From positions 1,922,001-1,986,000 of the forward strand of contig OZ345355.1 in NCBI GenBank assembly GCA_977006965.1: DNA of 64,000 nt. Direction: 5' to 3'. Shown piece after piece: positions 29,555 through 40,207 of this stretch. A program made the translations under genes and the position numbers. The DNA comes from Phymatolithon calcareum. Taxonomy: Eukaryota; Rhodophyta; Florideophyceae; Hapalidiales. The first letter of the stretch is position 1. Each line of letters begins with the position of its first letter. The notes under the pieces were generated by a model. It was not told the origin of the DNA, did no database searches, and saw only the letters and a list, made by a program, of their open reading frames with translations.

Positions 29555-30050
29555 CTATTCAGGAGCGACGTCGAACACGATCATGGAAAACATAGCAGTG
29601 AGAGCGCTCCATAGAATAAGGAAATACAAAGGAATGACAACATACGATTCCGAAAGCACATAGTCCTTATTGAGATGAGCAAGTCTCACCACATCTTGAC
29701 GATAATCATTTTGAACTTGGGAAGAGTCAACTACAGCTGCTATGAAATTGTCAAGAACTTCAAGAATGCTTAGGTTTGGGTCCTCGTTTCGAACTTGAAG
29801 AATATCAAGAATTAAAAAGATCAATACGATTGCTACGATGCACACTCGGGGGCGGTTGAATGAAATCATCGCAGGTGAATTTCGTAGAATCTGCCGGACG
29901 TTGTTTGCTAATCACAGTGTTCTCAGGGCTGAATCTGCCTATTCAACTGTCTCTTTGAGAAAAAGAATCATAAATACGCATCCTGCAGTTCTCAAAATCC
30001 CTACCATATACAGGAGAAAGAAATATGTAGTCGTAGAATGAGTGCTGCTT
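29555..30050 (-). pseudogene. Relic of a multi-pass membrane protein
   Basis: The open part (29555-29869, 104 aa) has two strong hydrophobic segments, VCIVAIVLIFLILDIL and IPLYFLILWSALTAMFSMIV, separated by a hydrophilic loop. The same frame continues upstream through another hydrophobic stretch (YMVGILRTAGCVFMILFL), interrupted by a TAG and a TGA. No family is recognised. It lies divergently just upstream of the kinase pseudogene. Confidence 0.5.
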
Positions 30051-30297
30051 TCACAGTTTCCGAAAAGTAAAACTATTTTCACTCTAAGGATCTCACGAGG
30101 TTTCTCGCGCCAACGTATAAATATTGTTTAAGAATAGTTTTGCAAACGCCTCACATTATCGCGGTTATATACTATGCTAAAACAATACCCTCCATATATT
30201 GAGATACGTTTTGCCGTTGTGAGTTTAATAGTTAAACATTGTTCAGTATTAAAAGAGGTTATTGGTGAAGTCTCTGTTTGGTCAGTCTGCTCAAAGT

Positions 30298-30306
30298 CAC
30301 TATATA
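30298..30306 (+). promoter_or_regulatory. TATA-like box kept upstream of the kinase pseudogene
   Basis: CACTATATAATGG occupies the same place as CACTATAAAATGG of the intact gene, about 105 bp before the ATG, within a conserved upstream block. Confidence 0.6.
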
Positions 30307-30407
30307 ATGGATTCATTCCTCATTCGCATGCTTGAAGTTCAGTCCAATAACCAACTTAGATCTGCTTCAAGACTTCGAAAATCAAGCAAGACAGTCAATT
30401 CACTCCC

Positions 30408-31590
30408 ATGACTGACGCTACCTTCACAGTACCCGCTTCTGCGTTAGCGAACTGCAGAAGGATTAATGTTTCAATGGGAAGTGTATCATCTCCGAGGTCA
30501 TTCGACAGCTGGGCAATAATCTGTTGTAATAACTTGATTCTTCACCGACCGAACAATGATGGCACGGTCCGCACTCCACAGCATGTCACTGTTATCTCCC
30601 TCTCTTGGAACAGTATTGGTTATCGACAAGAAGAAAATCAAATCCACATCAAGAGATCACGTCTACCAGATGTCTTCATTACACTATCAACTGTAGAAAA
30701 AACTGAGACATGGTTTACTCTATTGCTAAATGCGTCCACTATGCGAACAGTTGAGGAAAGTGAATTTGAGAAGCTTAGAGAAATCGAGAAGGGAAAGTTC
30801 GGATCCATTTTCCTTGTGAAACATAGTGGAGCTGGGGAGACCATGGCGATGAAGTATATCAATAAGCGCTCCATGTCCCGACAGCAAGCTTTGGAAGAGC
30901 GACTGATTCTGGAAATGGGAGCCGATCATCCTTTTGTCCTGGGTTTGAAGTACGCATTCCAAACTCGTACTCATTTATGTCTGGTAACAGAGTTCTGCGC
31001 CGCAAGAGATCTCTCCAATTTCGTCCCTGACCACTCAACTGTACCTGAGATCACAGTTTTTCCGATTGCTGCAAAAGTTCTGCTCGGTCTAGAATATCTG
31101 CACAGCCTTGGTATCATGTATGATAGATGTATCGTGATCTAAAGCCAGATACCGTTTTCCTCGATGAAGCCGGGCATGTTCGTTTCGTCAGCTTTGGATA
31201 CTCCAAGATTCTTTGCAAGGTTGTTTGCGGCCCAGGATATGAAACACTGCTTGAAGATGATGGGGAGGAACCGCGGCTCAGGGCAATTACCATATGTGGT
31301 ACTCCGTTAGATATGGCTCCTGAAATGTAGTGACCGGGTGTACGCTATGACCAACACGTTGACATGTGAGCAGTCCTGCTTTATGAGCTTCTCTGTGGGT
31401 ACCATACTTTCGAGGAAGAAACGAATGCTGACGTGGCTGGCCAAGTCAAATTCCGAGAACTTGAGTTTCCTTCGTTTGCGTCTTTGGAGTCTGTGAACTT
31501 GATCAGTGCCCTGCTTGATAACAATGCGCAGACACGACTCGGAGCGGGACGCAGTGGATTTTCTGATCTGCTCTTCGTCGAGAATATGTA
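30408..31590 (+). pseudogene. Kinase pseudogene, duplicate of the PH-AGC kinase gene
   Basis: It shares the ATG, the PH-like region and most of the kinase domain with the gene at 8124-9527. Decay is clear. An 11-bp insertion after GGTATCATGTA shifts the frame at the catalytic loop and truncates the product at 244 aa. DLKPEN became DLKPDT and DFGYSK became SFGYSK, so the metal-binding Asp is lost. Stops follow at APEM and DM. Similarity ends near 31590, before the Cys-rich tail. Upstream similarity reaches back to about 30150, including the TATA region, so this arose by DNA duplication and not by retrocopying. It has the intronless form of its parent. Confidence 0.9.
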
Positions 31591-32303
31591 ATCACTGGGA
31601 GTGAAAAGATAAGGGTTGGGGTTTATCTTGAAAAGGGGTGATGTTTCTGTGATGCGATGCCTCAGTCTAAGATGCGATCAGGATCGCGGCTTAAATAGGG
31701 CAGGGGTGAGCAATTGTACACCCTGCAAAAAGGGGGGGTTACTAACCGACGCTATACTAATACTACGTTGCGTATTAGTCGGCGTCTGCGATAAATCCGT
31801 TGGTTCCTCTTGGAAGAGTCGTTCAAGATACAGCGTTGTCAGTGTCGGTGGATTGATCACAAGGAGCCGTTATAGAGCTCCTAGGTCGATGGTGATAATG
31901 TCGTTCAATACACCCCTGCAACATTGCGTGTCTACAAATAGCTTTTAGTATCTTTGTGCTGATGCTGTTGACGGGATACTCAATACCACCGGTCTATACT
32001 GTAGGTTTCGTCCTACGCGACTTCAGGCGATGTTACCTGTCCAGGTAGCAGACATTTTGTGATAAAGAAATCGATATTACCTTCGCCATTGAATGTAACG
32101 CACGAGCTCTCTTTCCCAAAATGGGGTACCCATCTCTGCTTTTCCGACCATAGGAGAAGGAATGTGCAGCATTGCTTTGTCTTCTGTCCCATGTCTTGTA
32201 CCTTGCAATAATATCCCATAGCAATGAAGAGCTCCCTGTAGTACGTAAGAAGAAGAAGAAGAAGAAGTGTGGATATTTATTTGAAGAACCAATCTAGTAA
32301 AAA
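31591..32303. other. Spacer, no gene recognised
   Basis: It includes a run of AAGAAG triplets near 32250. Its right end with 33472-33480 forms an inverted pair AACCAATCTA / TATTAGATTGGTT, the target hairpin of the neighbouring transposon. Confidence 0.4.
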
Positions 32304-32329
32304 ATATTAGATTGGCTAAATATTTTCCC

Positions 32330-32475
32330 TGTCACTAATTTTCACGTCTGTGTCACTAAATTGAAAAACAGCACGTCAGTGTCACTAATATGAAAAACAG
32401 CACGTCAGTGTCACTAATCTGAGAAACGATGGCTCAGTGTCACTAATCCTAAAAACCGCTCTTCTGTGTCACTAA
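32330..32475. repeat. Left array of 29-bp subterminal repeats
   Basis: Six copies of TGTCACTAA, each followed by a variable TGAAAAACAGCACGTCAG-like arm. The spacing series is 21, 29, 29, 29, 29 from the outer end inwards. Confidence 0.9.
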
Positions 32476-33268
32476 AAGCAACTAAATAAGACACAATTAT
32501 GCTCTTTGGGAAAACTTTTCGAAATATTAATGCCGATCATGTGAATAGATATTCGTTATACTACACACATCGAATGCTGAACGTGAATGCATTTCTGAAT
32601 GCAGTCATGATTACGGCCGCATAGAGAGCCTGCTGTTGGTGCCGATGCAGTACTGTACATGCCTCGGCACTTGCAGAAAGTACTCATCGCTCCAACACAA
32701 AAGAAAGGGACAACCGAGAAACCGGGATATTATCGCCAAGCAAGGAAATTCTCGCAACTGCTATCGATATGAAGCTGGTCGAGGTGTACACTAACCACTG
32801 GTACAGTTTGCCGTCTTATAACGCCTTAATTTAGCTGGAGCTCAAGATTTCACGGGGAATATTCTGCTCCAATAAACTGCAGCCCTTCAGTTTTATGGAG
32901 CAGATCATTCCCGAGGAAAACTTGAGCTTATTGCATTAAGTGGACTGTTCAGAGCCATTAATCATGCCTGCGGTTTTGCGAGAGCTTTGCCATTGACCGC
33001 AGAACACTACTGCAAAAGTTTCTCTTTGGCCCGATTTATCTACGTTATGGGCCAATTCGATTTTGCCGTGATTAGACCGTTACAAAGATAAACATTACCA
33101 CCCGATGAGTATCATATAGATTCTCAAAACCCTTATGCATAACGCCTAGAGCTTGCGAAACGTGGACTCGGCAAGGAGTATTAATCCTTGCCAAATTTTT
33201 ACAAGATGAATAGACTTTGCAATAACTATTTCCCGAAAATTGTACATTTCTGGCTTCTTCTGTAATTT

Positions 33269-33446
33269 TTAGTGACATGGTCGATCCGTTTGCAAGATTA
33301 GTGACACTGAGATGCCATTTTTGGAAAATTGTGACACCAAGGCACTGTTTTTTTGGATCAGTGACACTGACCTGTCAATTTGCAAAATAGTGACACTGAA
33401 ATGTCTTTTTTGCGATTAGTGACACAGACGCGAGAATTAGTGACAC
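33269..33446. repeat. Right array of 29-bp subterminal repeats, inverted
   Basis: Seven copies of the complement (TTAGTGACA or a close variant), spacing 29, 30, 30, 29, 29, 21 from inside outwards. It mirrors the left array, including the shorter outermost step. Confidence 0.9.
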
Positions 33447-33507
33447 TGAAAATATGCGTCCATATTAGATTGGTTTAATGATAAGCACTGCTGTCTTCAA
33501 AGTGGTT

Positions 33508-34983
33508 CTAGTTTGCCATAGGTACACCTTCTGGTAATCCCATTTCAAAAAATGCTAGGATCATCAAGAAAAACATATGCGCCGGCTGGGAGAAGAAGTT
33601 ACCAACAGAATCATCGCGTACGCGAGGAATGAACATTGACAAGCCATTTCTGGTGTGTCCATATAGAATTGAGGATGCGCCACGTAGAAAGAAGAAAAGA
33701 AGCAATAGAACACGCCGTACTTTCCGAAGCACCGGTCGTTGGGAAGGTCCAAACGCATAAACGACAACGGAGAGGACATGAAGCAGAAGACCTAAGTATT
33801 GAGCCCAGCCGTAAGTTTGGCCTGGTAATCCGATAGAACACACCGTATTGCCGCGAGTGTAAGAGTAAAATTGTTCAAGAAGGACAGCACCAGAGAGAAA
33901 AAGCAGAAAAGATGATACACTGCAGGCGACAATGAAGTTTTTCCAACCTAATCGAGCATTCCACTTCCTGAAGAGAAATACATGCCAGCTCGTTTCAGTT
34001 ATCTTACCATGTTCATTTTCTTTCCGCAAAGATATCTGTAGGCACCGTGATAATGAGATCACAATCGCCGTGCCATACCCGACCACTTTAGCCGGATGTT
34101 GTGAGAGAACTGAAGAAATAGATTCACAGTTCTCGTAATAATCATCAAGAGCTTGCAGAACAAGAATGGCAGCGTAGCACATTATCCACAGAACTGCTTG
34201 ATATATTGCCTCGGGAACTTTCCATCGTAAAACGGTAACGGGCTGCAGTATTCCGTTCTTCGCAGCCGAAAATGCTCCTAGTCCGGATATCAAAATCAAC
34301 AGAACCGTTGAGATGAGCCCAAAGTAGTAAACATTAACGACCGCACTGCGACCATCTTTAAGTCCGTATTCCGCAATGTGGTTGGCGATATTACATTCGG
34401 GTCTGGTAGTTTCAAAAGAAAAATGTTCTGGCTCGAGCGGAAGACTGACGTTCCTCAACTCTTCTATCGCAGAAGAGTTGATTCTTCTCCATGGACACCC
34501 CTTACAGCCATTTCTTGCAAGAAGTACGCCCGCCTCCGGACAGGACTGCGTGAAAAAGGAACCATAATACGCTTCAAGTACAACTTGAAAACACTCTGCC
34601 TGTGCCTTCACTGTCGAGTGCTGAAGGCAAGGGTCTTCTTCCGACTCGGGTAAGCGAATGTATTCAAGTGAAGACGTATGCTGCCTCACAGAATTCTCTT
34701 GCAAGACCGATGAGAACAACAGTTCCAAATCCCTGCTTTTCTGCCCCATGTCTTTGATAGGATACGCCATACAGTGCGCCCTGCTCAATAAAACAAAGAC
34801 AATCAGTGCGGGGAACGTAGCGAAGACCTGGATATCTTGCAGCGTCATTTCTTTCTGGATAACTGTGAAAGCATTTCCGATTAATGAGACAGTAAGAGCA
34901 TTCGCGGGAGAGAGAGGAAATCCAGTTGTCAGATAGATTGCTGCCCAGGGAGCGATACAGAATAAATCGACGTCTTTGCTCAC
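33508..34983 (-). CDS. Orphan multi-pass membrane protein, about 446-491 aa
   Basis: The frame opens just after a TGA at a GTG codon (34983). The first in-frame ATG is codon 46 (34848), so the true N-terminus may lie there or on an upstream exon; a GGTGAGT donor-like word overlaps the opening. About nine hydrophobic segments are visible, including VFATFPALIVFVLLS, YYFGLISTVLLILISG, LWIMCYAAILVLQAL, FIVACSVSSFLLFLSG and MFFLMILAFFEMG. Between the first helices and the third lies a roughly 140-residue hydrophilic region with several Cys (CPEAG, CKGCPW, PECN) and N-x-S/T sites, probably luminal or extracellular. No family is recognised. The stop lies 46 bp from the mirrored-array transposon. Confidence 0.6.
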   Translation of the reverse strand: MSKDVDLFCIAPWAAIYLTTGFPLSPANALTVSLIGNAFTVIQKEMTLQDIQVFATFPALIVFVLLSRAHCMAYPIKDMGQKSRDLELLFSSVLQENSVRQHTSSLEYIRLPESEEDPCLQHSTVKAQAECFQVVLEAYYGSFFTQSCPEAGVLLARNGCKGCPWRRINSSAIEELRNVSLPLEPEHFSFETTRPECNIANHIAEYGLKDGRSAVVNVYYFGLISTVLLILISGLGAFSAAKNGILQPVTVLRWKVPEAIYQAVLWIMCYAAILVLQALDDYYENCESISSVLSQHPAKVVGYGTAIVISLSRCLQISLRKENEHGKITETSWHVFLFRKWNARLGWKNFIVACSVSSFLLFLSGAVLLEQFYSYTRGNTVCSIGLPGQTYGWAQYLGLLLHVLSVVVYAFGPSQRPVLRKVRRVLLLLFFFLRGASSILYGHTRNGLSMFIPRVRDDSVGNFFSQPAHMFFLMILAFFEMGLPEGVPMAN

Positions 34984-35114
34984 TCACCACACGCGACCCA
35001 AAGTCGTAGGGGGCAACTTTGTTGTTCGAGGTTAGGGATGTTGGCTAGATAGGTTGATAGATATTGATGATGATGATGCTCCTTGGTTTATTTGTAAAGT
35101 TGGTTACCAACATC

Positions 35115-35470
35115 AGGGGAGTGTTATGGGGGGGAGTAAAGCAAAGTGGTTATCATACCGCTTTTTTGGGGTTGTGTCTGAAGTGTATGTTTGATTCATC
35201 TTTGCAGGGCTGAAATTGTTTCATAAAAATTAGAATGAAAGAGGAAAATCAGGCCCAAGTCGCCTGAACATTGGCAGCTGCCAATGTAGCCGTCGCTCTC
35301 GTTGCAGTATTCTATTTTGTGGTTATAAACAATAGAAATAATCTGCAAAGAAGATTTGTTTTGATACTTACCGAACTCATAATTTAGCCGGCACATTGAT
35401 GCTATAATGTTTTCGTACAATTTTTGAAACCTCAAAATGTTGCGTTACTCCCCCCCATAACACTCCCCTG
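35115..35470. mobile_element. MITE with about 30-bp terminal inverted repeats
   Basis: The left end (C)AGGGGAGTGTTATGGGGGG.. is inverted at the right end ..CCCCCCATAACACTCCCCTG. The pairing runs about 30 bp, to GAGTAA[A/C]GCAA. CCAACATC flanks both sides (35107-35114 and 35471-35478), an 8-bp duplication as in hAT elements; 7 bp if the outer C belongs to the element. It has no coding capacity. It is inserted in an LTR-like block. Confidence 0.85.
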
Positions 35471-35574
35471 CCAACATCGACCTATATAGACTATCTAAAT
35501 CTGATGACGTCAGCAGCTATCATCAAAACTGCAATTTTCATGACGCGAATATTGTCATCATAAATCTAATTATA

Positions 35575-35680
35575 ACAGCACATGTCTACGTGTGTGTAAT
35601 TTATGACAGCACATGTCCACGTGTATGTAATTTCTGACAGCACATGACTACGTGTGTGTAATTCATGACAGCTGTCAACA
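35575..35680. repeat. 31-bp tandem repeat, three units plus
   Basis: The word ACAGCACATG starts at 35575, 35606 and 35637, and ACAGCTGT at 35668, spacing exactly 31 bp. Each unit contains CTACGTGTGTGTAATT or a close variant. It lies inside the LTR-like block, upstream of its TATA box in sense orientation, where enhancer-type repeats are common. Confidence 0.8.
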
Positions 35681-37010
35681 CATGCAACTACGAAAAGTTC
35701 CTGTCATCGAACAGAAGCACTCTGAAGTTGAACCGAGATTACACTGCGAATGAAGTATGTTGCCATTGAAGCTCCACGCATACATACTTTAAACGAACTT
35801 TAGATGTCGTAGACAAAAGATATCGGCAGTGAATAGATATACTATGACTCTCGAGCCCCCTTCATCGCCTATATAAGCTCTACGCGTGTAAAGCGGGGTT
35901 CCTGCAATTTTCGGACAAATTAGACGTTTTTAAATTAAAAAATGGAAAAACACATCAAACAATCGCGATTTTTGAACCAATCGAAGCTTAGCCACCAGGT
36001 AATAATCATTTTTTGCTAATCGATTGCAGCAGATGCAATTCCTGGGAGTCATCTGAATTAGGCCGACAACCGTTCCCGCCCTTAAAACAACTCAATTTTG
36101 CGCCTTAATTACTCGGACACAAAGTATCAAAATTTTAATCCTTTTTTACACCTCAGCCAGCAGTTGGAAGAACAGAATCGGCATCCCGCAGAGACTTCCA
36201 AAGCCGCACAATGGCTCGCCTTTCTTTCATGGACCGCACATTCATGCGGTACTGCGCGACGTCTATATTGAACAGTCTTGCTCGTGTAGCCCATTTCGTT
36301 CTCTCCGATCGTTTTATCTGCTTTCTATCTCTCTGTTCCCGCCGCGCAGCCGCAAGCTGTTTTCTCTTCGCTTCCAGCTGCTCACGCAGCCTCTTCTGTT
36401 CATCGCGTGTCGCCTTGTCTCTTGCTGCAGTGAGGGAATGTTCTGATTTGAGCACAGAACCATTTCTGGTGTCCACGTACCCCGATGCGATAATAATTAC
36501 GGTCTTACCGATGACACCCTCACGCGCACGCACGCGCTTCTCTTCGATTAATTTTTCTAGCTCGGTCACAGACAGGACGCAAGCGACATCATCCAGAGGG
36601 CGCGGGCGCGGCACATCGAGTAGATTTGTAGCAGCTAGGGGCCAGAGCCCCGACCGGCGAAACGAGGCGAGAATGTTCTTTGCTGTGAATGTGTGCAGGT
36701 CGGAGTGTCGGAGGAGACTGCAAAAGTCAAATGTATACCCACGCGGCAGACGTCTTGAAGGCTTTCATTAAGCGCCTTTTTAAAGGCGCCAAAGAGCACG
36801 AAATCGCACGGTTGGCTTTTGCCGCTAGCGTGCGCAGGAAGGGCATGCGCAATCACGTTATTGCGGTGCAGCAGCTCCAGAGCGCAGAGGGACATGTGCG
36901 ACCTGTGGCGTCATAGGTCAGCAGGACTTTGCGGCCATCGGCAGTGAGATAGCGCACGGAATCGACGAAGTGCTCTACCCACTTGTAGAAGTTGTCGCTT
37001 TCAACTCCGC

Positions 37011-37515
37011 TGTAGGAGACTGGCCAATCGCGTGCTCGCCTGTGTTCGTGTAGCTGTATGATATCACTATCCGGTTAGCCGGCAACGCTAGCGTAGACTG
37101 ATAAGTATGATAGCACTATGTTAGCATTACAGGCGCGAGCGGCCTATGTAGGCCGCCACACCGAGGATCACTAAAGGCAACAAAGCCACCTTGGGGGGAA
37201 GGGGTCTTGATCGGGGTTGCACGGCGGGAAGAAGGGTAAGCGACCCACTGCCCTGCCCTGCCTCGCTGTGACGGTATCCCGTGCTCCACCTACACTACTA
37301 CGTGTTGGGATCGGCCCGGGCCGGTCGATATACCGCTCGACTACGGCCCCGAGGGGCAGGAATGGACGCGTCGCCTCACCGCGTCGCGCCTAGGCGTTGC
37401 CCACTGTGCTGGCCTGCTACGACTAGGCTCCCGCTCTGCCACGCTACCGCCCGGATCGCGCAGCCGCACGCACTGACGTTCCCCTTGTGTTTTCGCCCCT
37501 TTGCGCTTTCCTAAA
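37011..37515 (+). repeat. Gypsy 5' LTR
   Basis: It starts TGTAGGAGAC and ends TTTCCTAAA, where the 3' LTR has TTTCCTACA. It differs from the 3' LTR in substitutions and small indels, for example around 37125-37160 and 37240-37265. Confidence 0.9.
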
Positions 37516-37516
37516 G

Positions 37517-37530
37517 TGGTCTCCCGACCT
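37517..37530 (+). promoter_or_regulatory. Primer binding site of the Gypsy element
   Basis: TGGTCTCCCGACC lies one base after the 5' LTR. The leading TGG pairs with a tRNA CCA end. The tRNA species was not determined. Confidence 0.65.
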
Positions 37531-38058
37531 AGAAGGTCCCGGCTCGCCGGACGCCGCGCACGGCATACGTGTGCCACGAGCACTTTCTGGGCCGAGGCCC
37601 CCTTCCATGTCGACCCGATCTGAACGATCTAACCGTTCCCTCTGACCTACCCCTTCAAGCTGTGCCCGTGTTGTCCCGCCGTTGGACGTCGTCTCGTTGC
37701 GCCCTCACCACGGCAGCGCGACGACCGCGCCACTGCCCGAGAGGCGACTTTCGCCGAGGCGGCGTACCAGGTCAGCACCGGCTTCCGAGCAACCCGGATC
37801 TCCAGGTATGGATTTCCGAGATGTGCCCGCTCCTGCCGAAGAGCGAGAACAGCAGTTTCCGGCGGTTTCTTTGGGACCACAGGCCTTTTCGCAACCTAGG
37901 TCCACCAAGCATCTGGTCCCCGTATCGGCATCCCAAGTATCTCCGGGACTTCAAGCCCTGGGGACGACAACGGCCACCACGATGGCGGCCACCCCTGGCC
38001 CGTCGCAGGCGCGACCCAGCACGGCGACTGCTACTCTTTTTTCGGCACCTACGGCTAC

Positions 38059-39276
38059 TTGGCCACCGTCTTCCCCGGCGCCTGTTTTTTCCGTAAGGCC
38101 CCGGGCCTGGAGCTCGCGATCGACCAAGCCGTGGACGCGGCCTTTCACCGCTGGTCCCTTGCACAGCAGGCCGCAGAGCAGGAACGCCTCCAACAGTTGC
38201 GCCAGTGGCTCGCCGAAGGACTCCGAGACCACGAGGAGCGGTTACGGGCGGACATCGAGGCGGAGTATGCCACGCGAGGGGACCACCTTTCCCTCCGGGC
38301 GGAGGTCGCCAGGCTCCGCGAGTTGGTTTCCAGACCCCGGGACTGCTTCCCGGAACGCCGACGCTTCGGCGCGGGCCGCGGCCCAAGCCCCGAGCGGCAT
38401 GTCCACCCGGACGACGAGGCGTTCGGGTTCCCGTTCGCGAACCCAGAGGCCCACCACTACCGGCGGAACTACGACCGCCGGCACGACGACTCGCCGGATC
38501 CGCCGAAGCGGTATGCGCCTAGACGCCAACAGGACCTCGCATCCCACCTTAGGGAGATCGAGCCGAGCGATCCGCGCTTTACCCGCCTGGTGTCGTACCG
38601 GCGGTATTGGTTGGAGCGCGAGCGTTTCCGCGAAGACGTCAAACGGCTTGTTCCCGGCGCGGCCCAGGCTCAGGCGAAAGCTCAGGCGCGGTATAAGCGC
38701 GACTTCGACCGACGCATTAAGCCGCTGACGCCCGCTCAGCCCGGCGACCACGTCTTCCTTGAACGCCAGGGACCCTCCGAGAAGGAAGGCGATGGCATTC
38801 GGCGCCGGCACAAAACCAGGCAAAGCCGGACGGGCCTTACGCAGTTCTCCGGGGAACGCCAAACACCGTCACGATCGATCGTGACGGCCTCACGGAAGTC
38901 GTCTCCCGCGACCGAACCTCCAAGGCCCCTGGGCCACGCCCGCCTGATGGGACTCGCAGCCCGGCACCCGCGTCAGACGCCACGGCGGAGCAGCCGCTTC
39001 CGCCGCGCGACCCCGCGAGCGGGAAAGTCCGCGTGCGACGAACATCCGGTGGCCCTCCGCCCGACAGCCGTTCCAACGGCCGCCGCGGAGCACGTGGTCG
39101 ACAAGCTGCTGGAGTACGATGCCGAGGAGGACCTCTTCCGCGTCTGCTGGTATAGCTGTCCGCCCGATGAAGACACGTGGGAGCCGCCGTGCCACGTGCC
39201 GTTCAACCTCACGGCCGGCATCTTCCGTCGCGCAAACGCGTGCGTGCCGCGGCACCTTCTTCATCTCTGCAAGTAA
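38059..39276 (+). pseudogene. Gypsy gag remnant fused to integrase C-terminus and chromodomain
   Basis: One 405-codon frame joins two distant parts of a polyprotein. Residues about 15-95 are a gag-like coiled coil (LQQLRQWLAEGLRDHEERLR, LRAEVARLRELVS). Residues about 180-240 are the end of integrase (YKRDFDRRIKPLTPAQPGDH). The usual next segment, GPYAVLRGTPNTVTIDRDGL, lies in another frame (about 38820-38890), showing a frameshift. The chromodomain then returns in the first frame: EHVVDKLLEYDAEEDLFRV and DEDTWEP (about residues 345-380). Chromodomains of such elements steer integration to marked chromatin. About 3 kb of pol is missing between gag and integrase end. It is non-functional as enzyme. 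Confidence 0.75.
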
Positions 39277-39409
39277 CGCGCGGAAGGCGCGAACCCGTCT
39301 CGCGGTATCCTGGGGCCAGCCCTGTCCCGGCCAACTCCGCTCCGGTGGCCACAGTGCCTTGGCGCATCCCCTGTGGAGGGGCAGGTTAACATCACCTCTC
39401 TGGCCTTTT

Positions 39410-39560
39410 TTTTCCTGATTTTCTGAGGCCTTTAATTCCCTTCATTTTGGGACTAATTCACTTGGGGTACTTTTCGGCCTTAATTTTCCCTTTATTCGCT
39501 GACGCTACCCTTTCTTTTTCTTTTCTGTCTTTTTCTGCACCCTCGGCTTACACCTATGTT
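39410..39560. other. Pyrimidine-rich spacer inside the Gypsy element
   Basis: An AT- and T-rich stretch in an otherwise very GC-rich element. It separates the integrase/chromodomain remnant from the antisense region. Confidence 0.5.
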
Positions 39561-40207
39561 AACCTACTCTCAGCAGCCCGCCTTAGGGATTGATCCCTCG
39601 TGGCGCACAAACGCCGTCCCCCTGCCGCTCTCCGCGCACACGCGGCCGGGCCCTCCGGCGCGCGTGCACGGACGCCAAGACTCCGCGCGGCCCCACCGCT
39701 GGCCGACAACACAGTTCGCGCAAGCGGATGGAGCGGGCCTTGCGCCCGGCTCCTTTATCCAGAACTATGGACTCTACCATCTGCTACCGCCTAGGCGGAC
39801 TTGCGCCTGGGCGCTCTCCACTACGCGCCCGCCCAGGCGGGCATGGGACGTTGCCACCGCGAGGTCCAGGTACTCCGCCCGGCGCTGCTCGAGTGCCGCA
39901 GCACGGTCCTCCCACGCAGGCACACGCCTCTCGCGACGTTCCTCCCGCGCAAGCCGCCCCTCGCGGCTCAGCTGAGGGATCAGCTCCTCACGGCGCGGCA
40001 GGCTCCATGAACGGCCCGCGGAGGGCCCCACACGAGCTCCGGTGGCAGCGCTCGATGGCCCCTCGCGACTCCGGGAGTGCTTGCCACAACGCCCGGGGGC
40101 AGCGCCCGACGACGGCTCGCGTCTACGCGCCCGGCCACAGGGCCACGCAACCACCGAGCGAACCTCTCTTCCGTGGCCCCGGCCCGCCGGCCGACCGCCC
40201 CGCGACC

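Larger units (their letters stand above)
32314..33461. mobile_element. Non-autonomous DNA transposon with mirrored 29-bp repeat arrays
   Basis: The 1148-bp element is flanked by ATATTAGATT (32304-32313 and 33462-33471). Its ends are inverted: GG..ATATTTTC..TGTCACTAATT on the left and the complement on the right. Each end carries an array of the word TGTCACTAA. Left copies lie at 32330, 32351, 32380, 32409, 32438 and 32467. Right copies, as GTGACA, lie at 33272, 33301, 33331, 33361, 33390, 33419 and 33440. Spacing is 29-30 bp except for a terminal 21 bp at both ends. The roughly 790-bp centre has no credible ORF. A 10-bp duplication suggests Mutator-like or foldback affinity, but no transposase is present to prove it. 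Confidence 0.8.
35040..35760 (-). mobile_element. Decayed LTR-like sequence (probable Copia solo LTR)
   Basis: In minus-strand sense the order CTATATAGGTCGATGTTGG, then AAATAAACCAAGGAGCATC, then a CCAACA-type end matches the order in the LTR-like block at 62717-63116: CTATATAGTC, AATAAACCAAGGAAC. TATA box followed by AATAAA with shared neighbours is LTR promoter/terminator organisation. The ends are uncertain. A 356-bp inverted-repeat element sits between the TATA and AATAAA parts. Confidence 0.5.

Noticed and set aside
32330-33446. CRISPR-like array (29-bp period)
   Set aside because: Repeats are inverted at the two ends, spacers are not unique full-length units, and there are no cas genes. 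The genome is eukaryotic and target duplications show a transposon.
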